Assembly: GCA_965276715.1 (NCBI GenBank)
Contig: OZ255622.1
Coordinates: forward strand, 1,488,001-1,552,000
DNA length: 64,000 nt
Source of the DNA: CAXTPV01 sp965276715
GTDB taxonomy: Bacteria; Pseudomonadota; Alphaproteobacteria; Acetobacterales; Acetobacteraceae
Direction of reading: 5' to 3'
The notes beneath the pieces were generated by a model. The model was not told the origin of the DNA. It did no database searches and saw only the letters and a program-made list of their open reading frames with translations. The translations under genes were made by a program, and so were the position numbers. Every line of letters begins with the position of its first letter. The stretch's first letter is position 1. Positions 18,776 to 27,606 of this stretch are shown here, in pieces.

Positions 18776-20590
18776 TCACGGATAGGACGTGACCGTCACC
18801 GGCTTGCTGGGGTTGGCGATGGTGGCCGAGCCGCCGGTCTGGTCGATCACGTGCAGGATGCCGCCCGAGGACGTGGTGCTGAGGAAGACGGTGAGCAGGC
18901 TGTCCAGGCTGGAGGGCGGCAGCGTGTCGGGAACCTCGAAGGCGTGGTCGGCGAAAATGCTGACGCCGAGGTCGAAATTACTGTAGCTGCCCATGCCGTA
19001 GCCGCGGAAGTTGCGCACGCGATCGGCGATCTTGAAGGCGGGATAGCCGTCGATGCCGGGCGCCTCGCTCCACGCCGCCTGGCTGGGCGGATCGTAAGGC
19101 AGCTCGTTCTGGAAGAAGATGTCGGTGCCGCCGTTGCCGTTCCAGATCACCTCGTCCTTCTGGTAGTGCTCGACGGCGAGGCCGTAGGCGGTGACGTCGT
19201 TGCCATTGACGATCACGCCGGTGTCGGCGGTGTTGTCGGTCCAGCCGACGCCGGCGCCGTGATCGGCGCGCCAGGCCCAGACATTGTCGATGATGGCATC
19301 ATCGGCGTTGACGACGAGGCTGTCGGTGGCGCTGCCGGGGGCGGCACCGCCGACGCGGAAGAAGACGTCGTAGAGGCCGGACGGATCGACGCTGCTGCCG
19401 CCCTGCCCCGGCTTGCCGTCGCGGAGCAGGACGGTCGAGTTCCTCGGGCCGGCCTGGAAGATCACGCCCTCGATCGCGACGCCGTTGTTGGACTGCACGA
19501 CCATGGCCGGGTTGCCGTTCCGGGGCACGAGCGTCGGCATGCCCAGGCCGAGGACGACGGTGTCCGGGTGCGGCAGCACGATGCTGGCGTCGAGGTCGTA
19601 GACCCCGGGTGTCAGGATGAGGTCGAAGCCGAGTGCGAGGGCGAGGTTGATGAGTTGCACGGGATCGGAGGGGCTCGCGATGAAGAAACGGGCGAGCGGG
19701 ATCGACTGGCCTTGCGTGGCCTGGGTGCTCCAGGTTGTTCCGGCGCTGTTGCGTTGAACCGACGGCACGACGACGGCGAACGTGTTGGTGGTGGAAGTCG
19801 TGAGGTAGGGCGCTTCGCGGGTGACGGGGCTCACGGCCAAGGTGGTGTAGGGTCCACAGGAGGCTTGCTGCGGGTAGCACTGTGCCGGCGCGCCGACCAC
19901 GCCGGCGAAGACCTGGTTCCAAACGCCGTTCGACCAGCCATTGATGGTGCTGTTGCGGGTCAGGAATTGCTGCTGGCTGCCGTTGACGATCGGGCCGCTG
20001 AAGGCGGAGTCGGCGATGAAGCCGCCGCTCGCATACGATGGCTGGGTGCAATAGTCGTCCAGGGTGACGTTGCCGTTCACGCCGACGCGCCGCAGCGGCG
20101 AGGCCTGCGAGACGGCCCAGAACTCAGAGGCGTAGCAGCCGTTGGCGGGGTCGGCGCTGTTGGCTGCACCGGTCACGTTGATGGTCAGGTTCGAGAGCGA
20201 ACGCCAGAAATTGTCGAGCGCGGTGCAGCTGCCTCCGACGCACTGGTTGTAGACGTCGACGGAGCCGTTGATGACGACGTCGCCGGGCGAGCGGCCGAGG
20301 CCGGCGACGGTGGTGTAGAAACCGACCTGGAAGTTGAGCGGGTTGGTCTTGGAACCGTACGTTCCTGGCATGAAGAGCAGCGCGTATCGTTGCGGGCCGA
20401 ACTGGTTGGTCACCTGTCGGGCGGCGATGGCGTTCACGGTCGACTGGATCTGGGCGAGCGGCGTCGTGGGCGTGAAGATGGTGACGTTGGGGCCGAAATC
20501 CGGGGCGAAGCCGAAGCTTGCCGCGAGCGCCGGCGTCGACAGGAGGGCAGCGGCCAGGGCACCCACCCGGAGGATATGCCGACGCGACAT
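18776..20590 (-). CDS. Secreted right-handed beta-helix protein
   Basis: A 604-residue exported protein. The start at 20590 gives the signal peptide MSRRHILRVGALAAALLSTP followed by ALAASF. The mature part begins FGFAPDFGPNVTIFTP and has many short beta-helix style turns (VVINGSVDVYNQC, NLTINVTGAAN, VVLGLGMPTLVPRNGNPAMV, DAIIDNVWAWRADHG), like pectate-lyase-fold proteins. Homologues of this type are often mis-annotated as adenylyl cyclase or coagulation factor 5/8 domain proteins. The substrate is unknown; a carbohydrate or surface role is inferred. It is divergently oriented from nothing obvious and ends in a double-hairpin terminator. Confidence 0.8.
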   Translation of the reverse strand: MSRRHILRVGALAAALLSTPALAASFGFAPDFGPNVTIFTPTTPLAQIQSTVNAIAARQVTNQFGPQRYALLFMPGTYGSKTNPLNFQVGFYTTVAGLGRSPGDVVINGSVDVYNQCVGGSCTALDNFWRSLSNLTINVTGAANSADPANGCYASEFWAVSQASPLRRVGVNGNVTLDDYCTQPSYASGGFIADSAFSGPIVNGSQQQFLTRNSTINGWSNGVWNQVFAGVVGAPAQCYPQQASCGPYTTLAVSPVTREAPYLTTSTTNTFAVVVPSVQRNSAGTTWSTQATQGQSIPLARFFIASPSDPVQLINLALALGFDLILTPGVYDLDASIVLPHPDTVVLGLGMPTLVPRNGNPAMVVQSNNGVAIEGVIFQAGPRNSTVLLRDGKPGQGGSSVDPSGLYDVFFRVGGAAPGSATDSLVVNADDAIIDNVWAWRADHGAGVGWTDNTADTGVIVNGNDVTAYGLAVEHYQKDEVIWNGNGGTDIFFQNELPYDPPSQAAWSEAPGIDGYPAFKIADRVRNFRGYGMGSYSNFDLGVSIFADHAFEVPDTLPPSSLDSLLTVFLSTTSSGGILHVIDQTGGSATIANPSKPVTVTSYP

Positions 20591-20694
20591 CTCGAACTCT
20601 CCCAAGATCAGCGCGCGGGCGTTGATCGCCCGTCGCGCGGTCGATGCTAGGACTGGCTGACGCGGCCGTCCATCGGGATCAGGAGCGCGCGGGT

Positions 20695-21858
20695 TCAGGG
20701 CGCAAAGGCTGGGGGCGCACGCCTGCCGAGGATCATCGACAGCGCGGTCGCACCCAGACCGGCGATGCTGAGGAACGCGCCGAGGCTGGGCAGGGTCTGG
20801 TAGGTGAAGCCGGCGCCCAGGGCCGCGCCGCCGAGCCACGCACCGCCCGCATTGCCGAGATTGAACGCGCCCTGGTTGAGGGTGGCGACCAGGTTCGGCG
20901 CTTCCGGCGCAGTGTCGACGACCCGCATCTGCAGCGGGGCCGCGGCGGCGAAGGTCAGCACGCCCCAGATCAGCAGCGTGACGGCGGCCGGCAGGACGAG
21001 CGGCAGCGTGAGCATCAAGGCGCCCAGGACGACGGCCAGCCCGATCTGCACACCGGCGATGCTCGGCATCAGGCGCCAGTCGCCGAGCCGGCCGCCGAGC
21101 AGGTTGCCGATCGTGATGCCCACGCCAAACAGCAGCAGCAGCCAGGTCACCGCGCCGGGGCGAAGATGGGTGACGCCTTCGAGCATCGGCGTGATGTAGG
21201 TGAAGACGCTGAAGAGGCTCGCCGAGAGCAGCGCGCTCATCGTCATCGCCAGGATCACCTGCGGCTTGCGCAGGACGGCGAACTCGGCGAGCAGCCGGCT
21301 CGGCCGCGGCCTGGCTGCTCGCGGCAGCGCCCAGGCGATGACCGCGGTCGCGGCGAGCGCGATCGCGACCACGCACCAGAAGGCGGCGCGCCATCCAGCG
21401 GCCTGGCCGAGGGCTGTGCCGGCCGGCACGCCCAGCACGTTGGCGAGCGTCAGGCCGCTGAACATGACGGCGATCGCCTGCCCGCGTCTGGCGGGCGGGA
21501 CGAGCTCGGCGGCCACGATCGAGCCGATGCCGAAGAAGGCGCCGTGGCAGAGCGCGGTCAGGATGCGGGCCGCCATCAGCAGCGTGTAATCGGGCGCGAT
21601 GGCGCAGAGCAGGTTGCCGGCGGCGTAGGTCCCGATGAGCGCGAGCAGGGCTGCCTTGCGCGGGGTGCGGGCGGTGGCCATCGCGAGGATGGGCGCGCCG
21701 ATGACGACGCCGAGCGCGTAGCCGGTCACCAGCAGGCCGGCGCTCGGGATCGTGACGTGCAGGTCGCGGGCGACGTCGGGGAGCAGGCCCACGATGACGA
21801 ACTCGCTGGTGCCGATGGCGAACGCGGCCAGGGCGAGGGCGAAGAGGGGGAAGGACAT
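20695..21858 (-). CDS. MFS transporter (DHA1/AraJ-like exporter)
   Basis: A 387-residue, 12-helix transporter starting MSFPLFALALAAFAIGTSEF, VIVGLLPDVA, the hallmark of the AraJ/YdhP/sugar-efflux group of the major facilitator superfamily. The motif between helices 2 and 3 (ATARTPRKAAL) and the exporter motif in helix 5 (LTLANVLGVPAGTALGQ) fit drug or metabolite efflux driven by protons. The substrate cannot be told. It starts about 130 bases from a decayed TA scar and is read away from it. Confidence 0.88.
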   Translation of the reverse strand: MSFPLFALALAAFAIGTSEFVIVGLLPDVARDLHVTIPSAGLLVTGYALGVVIGAPILAMATARTPRKAALLALIGTYAAGNLLCAIAPDYTLLMAARILTALCHGAFFGIGSIVAAELVPPARRGQAIAVMFSGLTLANVLGVPAGTALGQAAGWRAAFWCVVAIALAATAVIAWALPRAARPRPSRLLAEFAVLRKPQVILAMTMSALLSASLFSVFTYITPMLEGVTHLRPGAVTWLLLLFGVGITIGNLLGGRLGDWRLMPSIAGVQIGLAVVLGALMLTLPLVLPAAVTLLIWGVLTFAAAAPLQMRVVDTAPEAPNLVATLNQGAFNLGNAGGAWLGGAALGAGFTYQTLPSLGAFLSIAGLGATALSMILGRRAPPAFAP

Positions 21859-21994
21859 CGGAGGATCCGGCGGTTGGCGGCGGCGTCCGGGTCCGCGTCG
21901 GGAGAGCATCGGGCCAGACACTGATGGATCTGGGCACGCTGCTGCACCGCACCAAATAGAAATTGTGGTCGCTTGGTGACCGTAATGGTGGATG

Positions 21995-22215
21995 ATGATG
22001 GAACTTTCGATCAGGGATGCCAAAGCTCGCTTTGCCGAAGCTGCCGGGGCGGCGGCGGGCGATGGCGGATGCGCCGCTCGTGCTGTCGGCCGTGTCGGTT
22101 TGGGAACTGAGGCTGAAGTGGCACAGATTTCATATCTCGGGCGCGCGACAAGGACCGGCCGTATGCGGTTGCTGACGCGCGATGCCAAGCTTGCTGGTCA
22201 TCGGTGCGCGCTGGC
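21995..22215 (+). pseudogene. Scar of a Phd/PIN toxin-antitoxin module
   Basis: The first 17 codons read MELSIRDAKARFAEAAG, the start of a Phd/YefM antitoxin. Next, in another frame, comes ADAPLVLSAVSVWELRLKWH, the SxxSVWEL core of PIN toxins of the same module type. A final scrap RLLTRDAKLA matches the PIN C-terminus. Internal deletions have fused the three pieces within about 220 bases. Confidence 0.6.
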
Positions 22216-22255
22216 TTGCAGGTAGGGGTGCCGCGCCGGCCGTCGTGCCCCGCTG

Positions 22256-24295
22256 TCAGAGAGCGGCGACCTCCGCCAGCGTCTCGTGCGCGGCGCGCAC
22301 CACGGTATCGGCGTTGATGTCGAACTTCTTGTAGACGTCGGCGATCTTGCCGGAGGCGCCGAAGCCGTGCATGCCGACGAAGCGGCCTTCGAGACCGATA
22401 TAGCGCTCCCAGCCGAGCTCGACGGCCGCCTCCACCGCGACGCGCGCACGGGTCGAGCCGAGGACAGCCTTCTTGTAGGCGGCGTCCTGCTCCTCGAACA
22501 GCAGGCGGCACGGCATCGAGACGACCGCGGTCGGGACGCCCTCCTTCTGGAGCATGTCGCGCGCCTCGACCGCGAGATGCAGTTCCGAGCCGGTGCTCAG
22601 GATGGTCAGACGGCGCTCGCCCTCGGCCTCGAGCAGGACATAGCCGCCCCTGGCCGACTTGTTCTCGTTGCCGGGCTCCCGACGGAGCAACGGCATCGGC
22701 TGGCGGGAGAGGGCGATGAGGGCCGCCTGGCGCGGCGCGCCCAGGATCAGCTCCCAGCATTCGGCGGTTTCGACAGGGTCGCCGGGACGGTAGACCGCGA
22801 GGTGCGGGATGGCCCGCAGCGCGGCGAGCTGCTCGACGGGCTGGTGGGTCGGGCCGTCCTCGCCGAGGCCGATCGAATCGTGCGTCATGACGAAGATCGT
22901 GCGGACCTGCATGAGGGCCGCGAGGCGGATGGCCGGGCGGCAGTAGTCGGAGAAGCACAGGAAGGTGCCGCCGTAGGGGATCAGGCCGCCGTGCAGCGCG
23001 ATGCCGTTCATGGCGGCGGCCATGCCGTGCTCGCGCACGCCGTAATGCATGTAGGTGCCGTCGTATTCGCCGGGCTTGATCTCGATCATGCCCTTGGCCT
23101 TGGTGTTGTTCGAGGGCGTCAGGTCGGCGGAACCTCCGAGCAGTTCCGGAATGGCGGCGGCGAGATGGTCGAGCACGGCGCCGCTGGCCGAACGGGTCGC
23201 GAGTTCCTTGCCGCTCGCGATGAACTCGGCGCGGGCGGCCGCGATCGCCTGATGCCAGCCGGGGGGCATTTCGCCGCTGTCGCGGCGCTCGAACTCGGAG
23301 CGGAGCTGCTCGGGCGCCGCCTTGACGCGGTCGGCCCAGGCCAGGCGGGCCTCGCGGCCCTTGGCGCCGATCGCGCGCCACTCGCGCAGCAGGTCGTCGG
23401 GGATCACGAACGGGGGCGAATGCCAGCCGAGGGTCTCCCGCGCGCCGGCGATCTCGTCTTCGCCGGGGGCGTCGCTGTGGGCCTTCTGGGTGCCGGCCTT
23501 GGTCGGGAAGCCGAAGCCGATGATGGTCTTGCAGGCGATCATGGAGGGCTTGTCGGTGACGGCGCGGGCGGCGGTGATGGCGTCGCGGATCGCGTCGGTG
23601 TCGTGGCCGTCGATCTCCTGGACGTGCCAGCCGGAGGCGCGAAAGCGCTCGACCTCGTTGTCGGAGACCGAGAGGCTGGTCGCACCGTCGATCGAGATCG
23701 AATTGTTGTCCCAGAAGGCGATGAGGTGGCCGAGCTTGAAGTGGCCCGCGAGCGAGATCGCCTCCTGGCTGATGCCCTCCATCAGGCAGCCGTCGCCCAT
23801 GAAGACGTAGGTCCAGTGATGGCAGAGATCGTCGCCGAACCTGGCGTTGAGGATGCGTTCGGCGAGCGCGAAGCCCACGGAGTTGGCGACGCCCTGGCCG
23901 AGCGGGCCGGTCGTGGTCTCGATGCCGTCGGCGTGCTTGTATTCGGGGTGGCCGGCGGTCTTGCTGTCGACCTGGCGGAAGCGCTTGAGCTCGTCCAGCG
24001 TCATGTCCTCGACGCCGGTGAGATACAGCAGGCTGTAGAGCAGCATCGAGCCGTGTCCGTTCGACAGCAGGAACCGGTCGCGGTCGAACCAGTGCGGATC
24101 GGCGGCGTCGAACTGCATGAAGTCCCGGTAGAGGACGGTCGCGATGTCGGCCATGCCCATGGGCGCGCCGGGATGGCCGCTCTTGGCCTGCTGCACGGCG
24201 TCCATGGACAGGAACCTGATGCAGTCCGCGAGGTCCCGCAGGTGCTGGTCACGGGGCTTGGGGACGGGCTTGATGGCTTGGGTGGTGTCAGCCAT
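22256..24295 (-). CDS. tkt: Transketolase
   Basis: A 679-residue thiamine-diphosphate enzyme of the pentose phosphate pathway and Calvin cycle, transferring two-carbon ketol units. The start at 24295 (MADTTQAIKPVPKP) has GGAGGCTCC-like sequence upstream on the same strand. Signatures: SGHPGAPMGMA, the TPP-binding GDGCLMEGISQEAISLAGH, AFWDNNSISIDG, the pyrimidine-domain YGVREHGMAA, MTHDSIGLGEDGPTHQPVEQ and the C-terminal VGMHGFGASG. The length is normal. It is monocistronic here and intact. Confidence 0.97.
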   Translation of the reverse strand: MADTTQAIKPVPKPRDQHLRDLADCIRFLSMDAVQQAKSGHPGAPMGMADIATVLYRDFMQFDAADPHWFDRDRFLLSNGHGSMLLYSLLYLTGVEDMTLDELKRFRQVDSKTAGHPEYKHADGIETTTGPLGQGVANSVGFALAERILNARFGDDLCHHWTYVFMGDGCLMEGISQEAISLAGHFKLGHLIAFWDNNSISIDGATSLSVSDNEVERFRASGWHVQEIDGHDTDAIRDAITAARAVTDKPSMIACKTIIGFGFPTKAGTQKAHSDAPGEDEIAGARETLGWHSPPFVIPDDLLREWRAIGAKGREARLAWADRVKAAPEQLRSEFERRDSGEMPPGWHQAIAAARAEFIASGKELATRSASGAVLDHLAAAIPELLGGSADLTPSNNTKAKGMIEIKPGEYDGTYMHYGVREHGMAAAMNGIALHGGLIPYGGTFLCFSDYCRPAIRLAALMQVRTIFVMTHDSIGLGEDGPTHQPVEQLAALRAIPHLAVYRPGDPVETAECWELILGAPRQAALIALSRQPMPLLRREPGNENKSARGGYVLLEAEGERRLTILSTGSELHLAVEARDMLQKEGVPTAVVSMPCRLLFEEQDAAYKKAVLGSTRARVAVEAAVELGWERYIGLEGRFVGMHGFGASGKIADVYKKFDINADTVVRAAHETLAEVAAL

Positions 24296-24499
24296 TGGAG
24301 GCTCCTTCTTGGCGAGACCGGCCGGCCTGGGTGTATGGCATGGCTTGGCGAGCACTGAAACCGTCCGCCGCGGCTCGAAGTTGCGCGGGTCTGGGCGCGT
24401 GGGCGGGCAGCTCCGGGTGGCGTGAAGTCAACGATCGTGCCGCTCTTGCCTTTCAGGGGCCAGTTATGACTTCTGTGCTCACAGGTCGAGGAGGGTTCC

Positions 24500-24727
24500 A
24501 TGGTCGAGCTCAAGGTGAGGAAGTTCGGCAACTCGCTTGGCGTGGTGCTGCCGAAAGAGGTGATCGGCCGCCTGAAGACCGAGGACGGCGCGGCGCTCTA
24601 TCTCGTTGAGGCACCCGACGGAGGGTATCGTCTGGTGCCTCATGATCCGGGCTTCGAGGCCAAGATGGCCAAGGCCGAGGATATCATCAGCCGCTACCGG
24701 AACGCGCTGCACGTCCTGGCGCAGTGA
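24500..24727 (+). CDS. Orphan AbrB/MazE-type antitoxin
   Basis: A 75-residue protein with swapped-hairpin DNA-binding start MVELKVRKFGNSLGVVLPKE, VIGRL and an extended tail (AEDIISRYRNALHVLAQ). The ATG follows GAGGAGGG. Homologues of this subtype are usually followed by a Doc/Fic-type toxin, but no recognisable toxin follows. The sequence after 24734 is antisense to a decayed ParE. It is intact as a reading frame and an orphan by context. Confidence 0.75.
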   Translation: MVELKVRKFGNSLGVVLPKEVIGRLKTEDGAALYLVEAPDGGYRLVPHDPGFEAKMAKAEDIISRYRNALHVLAQ

Positions 24728-24779
24728 TCCGCCATGTCCGGACCGGTCCGGATCGGCGGACGCGAGGCGTCGATCCCGC

Positions 24780-25071
24780 ACGACCGTCTGCTGGCCTTGG
24801 ACGGCGAGGACCACGCGAGCGCACCAGCACCGATGCGGTTCCAATCGTCGTGTCGCGCCTTCCGGTCTCTCCGACGCCGATGTGGAGTTCGCGAAGCTCG
24901 GGCTGTTCGCTCATTGGCCGGCCGAGTTCCGGCGCGGCTTCCAGGAGAGCCAATTGCCGCTTGTTTCGTGCAGCGGCGGGGATGGCGCCGTTTCGGTCCT
25001 CGCCCGCCAGGAAACGGCGGCAGCGCTCCAGGCCAACGCAGCGCGCTCGGGGTGATTATCACTCGTGGCAC
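24780..25071 (-). pseudogene. ParE-type toxin, frameshifted
   Basis: Starting at a GTG (25071) inside the antitoxin gene, the strand reads PRVIITPSALR, then in a second frame ALRGLERCRRFLAGEDRNGA and LALLEAAPELGRPMSEQPEL followed by RELHIGVGETG. These are the helices and strand of a ParE toxin. The last strand continues in a third frame (LVLAVQGQQTVV-like). At least two frameshifts are present. The order antitoxin-toxin with an 11-base overlap is preserved. Confidence 0.6.
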
Positions 25072-25331
25072 ACCGGCGCATCGGCGTCGGCCTCGGTTTC
25101 CCACGTGCGAAGCCAGTCGCGCGTTTCGCCGCCGGTCAGATGCATGCTGTTGGCTCGATACTTCTCCCAGGAGGCAGAAGCTTCTTGCCGAAAGAACTCC
25201 CGGGCCTCCTCTCGATCGACAAATTGCTGGATCGCTTCGCGCATGATTCAGTGATCTGACCGCCGCCGGCTTCCCACAGGGTGTCGGATCGGGTCCTTCA
25301 GCGCGTCGTCCAGATCGATGGATGTTGCGAC
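25059..25331 (-). pseudogene. CopG/RHH antitoxin with in-frame stop and lost start
   Basis: Read leftwards from 25331: VATSIDLDDALKDPIRH, a ribbon-helix-helix start with GTC where ATG is expected. After RRRSDH comes TGA at 25250-25248 where homologues have Trp, then IMREAIQQFVDREEAREFFR and the tail HLTGGETRDWLRTW ending APVCHE. The frame is otherwise open. It is the antitoxin half of the ParE module above. A short protein from MREAIQQ could still be made but would lack the DNA-binding ribbon. Confidence 0.65.
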
Positions 25332-25389
25332 ATGCTCCGCCTTCAGTTCTAGGCGCGCGGTGCCCCGCGGGGCTTGAGGCGGCGCCCCA

Positions 25390-25510
25390 TTGTCAGGCCG
25401 ACGCGTCCGCGCGGATAGAGTGGGCCATCTTCCCGGTCGTGGTCTCGCCGCAACCTCCGCATGATCGATCGTGGCTTGGTCGGCACGAGCAAACATCAGG
25501 CGCTCACAAT
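25390..25510 (-). repeat. Decayed copy of the gspE 3' end (copy C)
   Basis: The plus strand from GTCAGGCCGACGCGTC onwards aligns with the gspE 3' end at 34024. It encodes the same last residues (SIRADASA-stop) on the minus strand, then diverges with a roughly 70-base gap before TGGTCGGCACGAGCAAACAT. The flank GCGGGGCTTGAGGCGGCGCC is shared with the copy at 27209. Confidence 0.6.
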
Positions 25511-25558
25511 TCTTGCCGAAAAGCTCGGGATCTCTTGATGGTCGGAGGCTTCATGGCT

Positions 25559-25690
25559 TCAGGGCCGGAGCAATGTTGAAAGCGCATCACCCAGTTCCAC
25601 CAGTATCTGGCGGGTTCGCCGATTGGAGAACAAGGTTCCGACGACCACGGCTATCATTACGATTGCAATCGGAAGGAGCAAGACACTCAT
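25559..25690 (-). CDS. Small membrane protein, third gene of an unrecognised operon
   Basis: A 43-residue frame starting at the ATG at 25690, three bases after the stop of the upstream gene: MSVLLLPIAIVMIAVVVGTL, a single transmembrane helix, then FSNRRTRQILVELGDALSTL, a basic then amphipathic tail. The tight spacing and the clean hydrophobic/basic pattern (inside-positive) argue for a real gene. No family is recognised. Confidence 0.5.
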   Translation of the reverse strand: MSVLLLPIAIVMIAVVVGTLFSNRRTRQILVELGDALSTLLRP

Positions 25691-25693
25691 CAA

Positions 25694-26242
25694 TCACGAA
25701 ATCGACCCGGGAAGAAAGAACACTGTAAAGAAAAATATCCCGGAGTTAAGTGGATTTGGATTCAACAACCAGACGCTGGCGAGCATTGGGATGTCATCGT
25801 CCGTGCCCTTCATATCAAACCCAAAGTTGGTTTGACTTGTGTAGATGGTGTTCACCTCTCCACCGGCATACGCGAACTTCATTTGGAGCGGAAGGTCCAT
25901 CGGCTTGTCCAGGAGCGACCGCAAGTTCTTTGCAGCCTTCCCCATCGAGACAGCACGTCCAATAACCGAGGCACCGGGCTTTTTGAAGGCTGGAACCGCC
26001 ATCTCCAGATCGGGCCTGGAACCAGCAATGAACAAGCCCTTGAGCGGTGACTTTCCTTTCGAAGCACCCAGGAAAGTGGTCAGGAATTGTGTCTTGCTCG
26101 GCGGAACGACGCCAAAGAAATTTGTTGATCGTCGATGCGGCAGTTCGTTGCGGAAAGCGTTCTGGTACTCGTCGGTTTCCTAAGTCGGCGTAGCCGAGAG
26201 ATAGGTTTGTCCTGGTGTGGTGGTGGTCGACTGGCTTGCCAC
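25694..26242 (-). pseudogene. Unrecognised gene with early amber codon, second in operon
   Basis: A GTG at 26242, one base after the stop of the upstream gene and preceded by GAGGAG, opens a frame MASQSTTTTPGQTYLSATPT. It meets TAG at 26182-26180 and then stays open for 161 more codons to 25694. Downstream parts include ETDEYQNAFRNELPHRRSTN, FFGVVPPSKTQFLTTFLG, FAYAGGEVNTIYTSQTNFGF, DMKGTDDDIPMLASVWLLNP and a hydrophobic end FFFTVFFLPG. Either translation begins later from a weak start or the gene is inactivated by a single nonsense change. Lower GC than the surroundings. No family recognised. Confidence 0.5.
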
Positions 26243-26243
26243 G

Positions 26244-27083
26244 TCACAACTCCTCTTGTGAACCGAATGTCAGTTGAAGAAATGTCTGTCGCTCCGCATG
26301 CAGCCGTTGCCGCTCCGGGCCATCCACAGCCGCGACGATGTCGGCACGGATCGGCAGGCCGCGCGCCGTGAGGCTGCGCAGCACTTGCCGTGCAGCGTCT
26401 TCGGGCAACTTGGGCAGCGGTGCCGCCAATAGATCGCCGAGTGACAACTCCGCCGCCGCATCGAGTGACCATCCAGGTGGGGTAAGACGCTGCGAAGCGT
26501 CGCGCAAACACGTGAGTGTCAGCGCCCGTATGCATCGGCCAGCGGCCCATTGCAGGAACGGCACCGCGGTATAGGGATCGAGCACCTTCGCGGTTTTTTT
26601 CTCAAGTCGCGAGAACCAGTCCTTGACCAGTCCGTCATAGTCGTTCGCGCTGATGGCGCCTGCGCTCAGGCCGACCACGGCGAGCGACGGACCATCTGGC
26701 TCGGTATCCGAGTAAGCGTCGAGCAGTTGCTGCCCGGCGCGCCTGTCGCACCTGGCAATCTGCGCCGCCATAACGAAGCTGCCCGCGCGTCCTCCATATT
26801 CGCCGGCGTGAACCGATTGAAGGAGGTCGCGAAGAGAATCGCTGGAACACCGGCGCAAGCGTTGCTCGGCACCCACCATCTCGATCGGGACTGGTAACGA
26901 TAGCTGCCCGATGAGGCCAGCATAGCGTCGCGCTACATCATCGGCTCGCGCTGATCCTGCCGCCGCCAACAGTAGGCAGATGATTGGGCCGCCGCCCCAG
27001 CGGAGCGTCCCGGCCACCGATGCGGTTCTCGAAGTGGCCCCACCCGCTCCGCTCCTTTTGCTGACACCGCAGCGAAACCGCAT
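26244..27083 (-). CDS. Unrecognised exported protein, first in a three-gene operon
   Basis: A 279-residue frame. After a basic N-terminal stretch, GGGPIICLLLAAAGSARADD forms a signal peptide with a plausible cleavage after ARA. The mature part is helical with regularly spaced leucines (RRYAGLIGQLSLPVPIEMVG, SDSLRDLLQSVHAGEYG) and five Cys, including RRCSSD, ARCDRR, GRCIRA and LTCLRD. An exported, disulfide-bonded protein is inferred. The stop is one base from the GTG of the next gene, so the two are translationally linked. No known family recognised. Confidence 0.55.
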   Translation of the reverse strand: MRFRCGVSKRSGAGGATSRTASVAGTLRWGGGPIICLLLAAAGSARADDVARRYAGLIGQLSLPVPIEMVGAEQRLRRCSSDSLRDLLQSVHAGEYGGRAGSFVMAAQIARCDRRAGQQLLDAYSDTEPDGPSLAVVGLSAGAISANDYDGLVKDWFSRLEKKTAKVLDPYTAVPFLQWAAGRCIRALTLTCLRDASQRLTPPGWSLDAAAELSLGDLLAAPLPKLPEDAARQVLRSLTARGLPIRADIVAAVDGPERQRLHAERQTFLQLTFGSQEEL

Positions 27084-27165
27084 CCCTGTCCCGCACTCGC
27101 TTTATGAAACTCACCCTAACGAGAATGGTCATGGTCGTCGAGGAGAGTGCCGTCGAAGCGGGTCT

Positions 27166-27205
27166 GGGCGCGCGGCGCCCAGCGGGGCTTGGGGCGGCGC
27201 CCCAA
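27166..27205 (-). terminator. Double hairpin beside the gspE fragment
   Basis: Stems GGGCG/CGCCC (27166-27180) and TTGGGGC/GCCCCAA (27189-27205) lie just beyond the copied gspE stop codon, in the place where the intact gspE has its own double hairpin (33981-34023). The terminator was copied with the fragment. Confidence 0.5.
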
Positions 27206-27208
27206 ATC

Positions 27209-27540
27209 TCAGGCCGACGCGTCGGCGCGGATGGAGCGGGCGACTTCCTCGATGCTGGTGTCGCCGATGAGGGCGGCGTCGAGGCCGGCGTCGAACATGG
27301 TGCGCATGCCGTTGCCGGCGGCGGCGCGCTCGATCTCGCTGTGGTCGGCGCGGGCGAAGATCAAGCGCTCCAGCTCCTCGTCCGGGACCAGGTCTTCCGC
27401 GATCGCCTGGCGGCCGGCGAAGCCGGTCTGGCGGCAATGCGGGCAGCCGACGGGATGCCAGAGCTCGACATGGGCGGGAAGACCCAGGCGGGCGGCGCGG
27501 GCTTGGAGCGGCGGCACTGCTTGCAGAGGCGGCGAGATCG
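27209..27540 (-). repeat. Copy of the gspE 3' end (copy B)
   Basis: About 330 bases that match the end of the intact gspE (34024-34390) closely over their length. They encode ELWHPVGCPHCRQTGFAGRQ and the same C-terminal SIRADASA. About 45 bases are deleted between the ARAARLG region and the first CxxC codons, shifting the frame. There is no start, so it is not a gene. It forms the left edge of the restriction-methylase gene neighbourhood. Confidence 0.85.
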
Positions 27541-27606
27541 GGTTCACAAGGGACACGGCTCGACGCCAATTGAGCGTCAAAATCTGCCAAACGGACGTTT
27601 GACACA

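Noticed and set aside
22286..24358. 690-codon plus-strand frame opposite transketolase
   Set aside because: Shadow of the transketolase reading frame; no independent motifs or start signals.
24734..25246. Plus-strand frame after the orphan AbrB gene as its missing toxin
   Set aside because: No Doc, PIN or MazF motif. Most of it is antisense to the decayed ParE and CopG genes.
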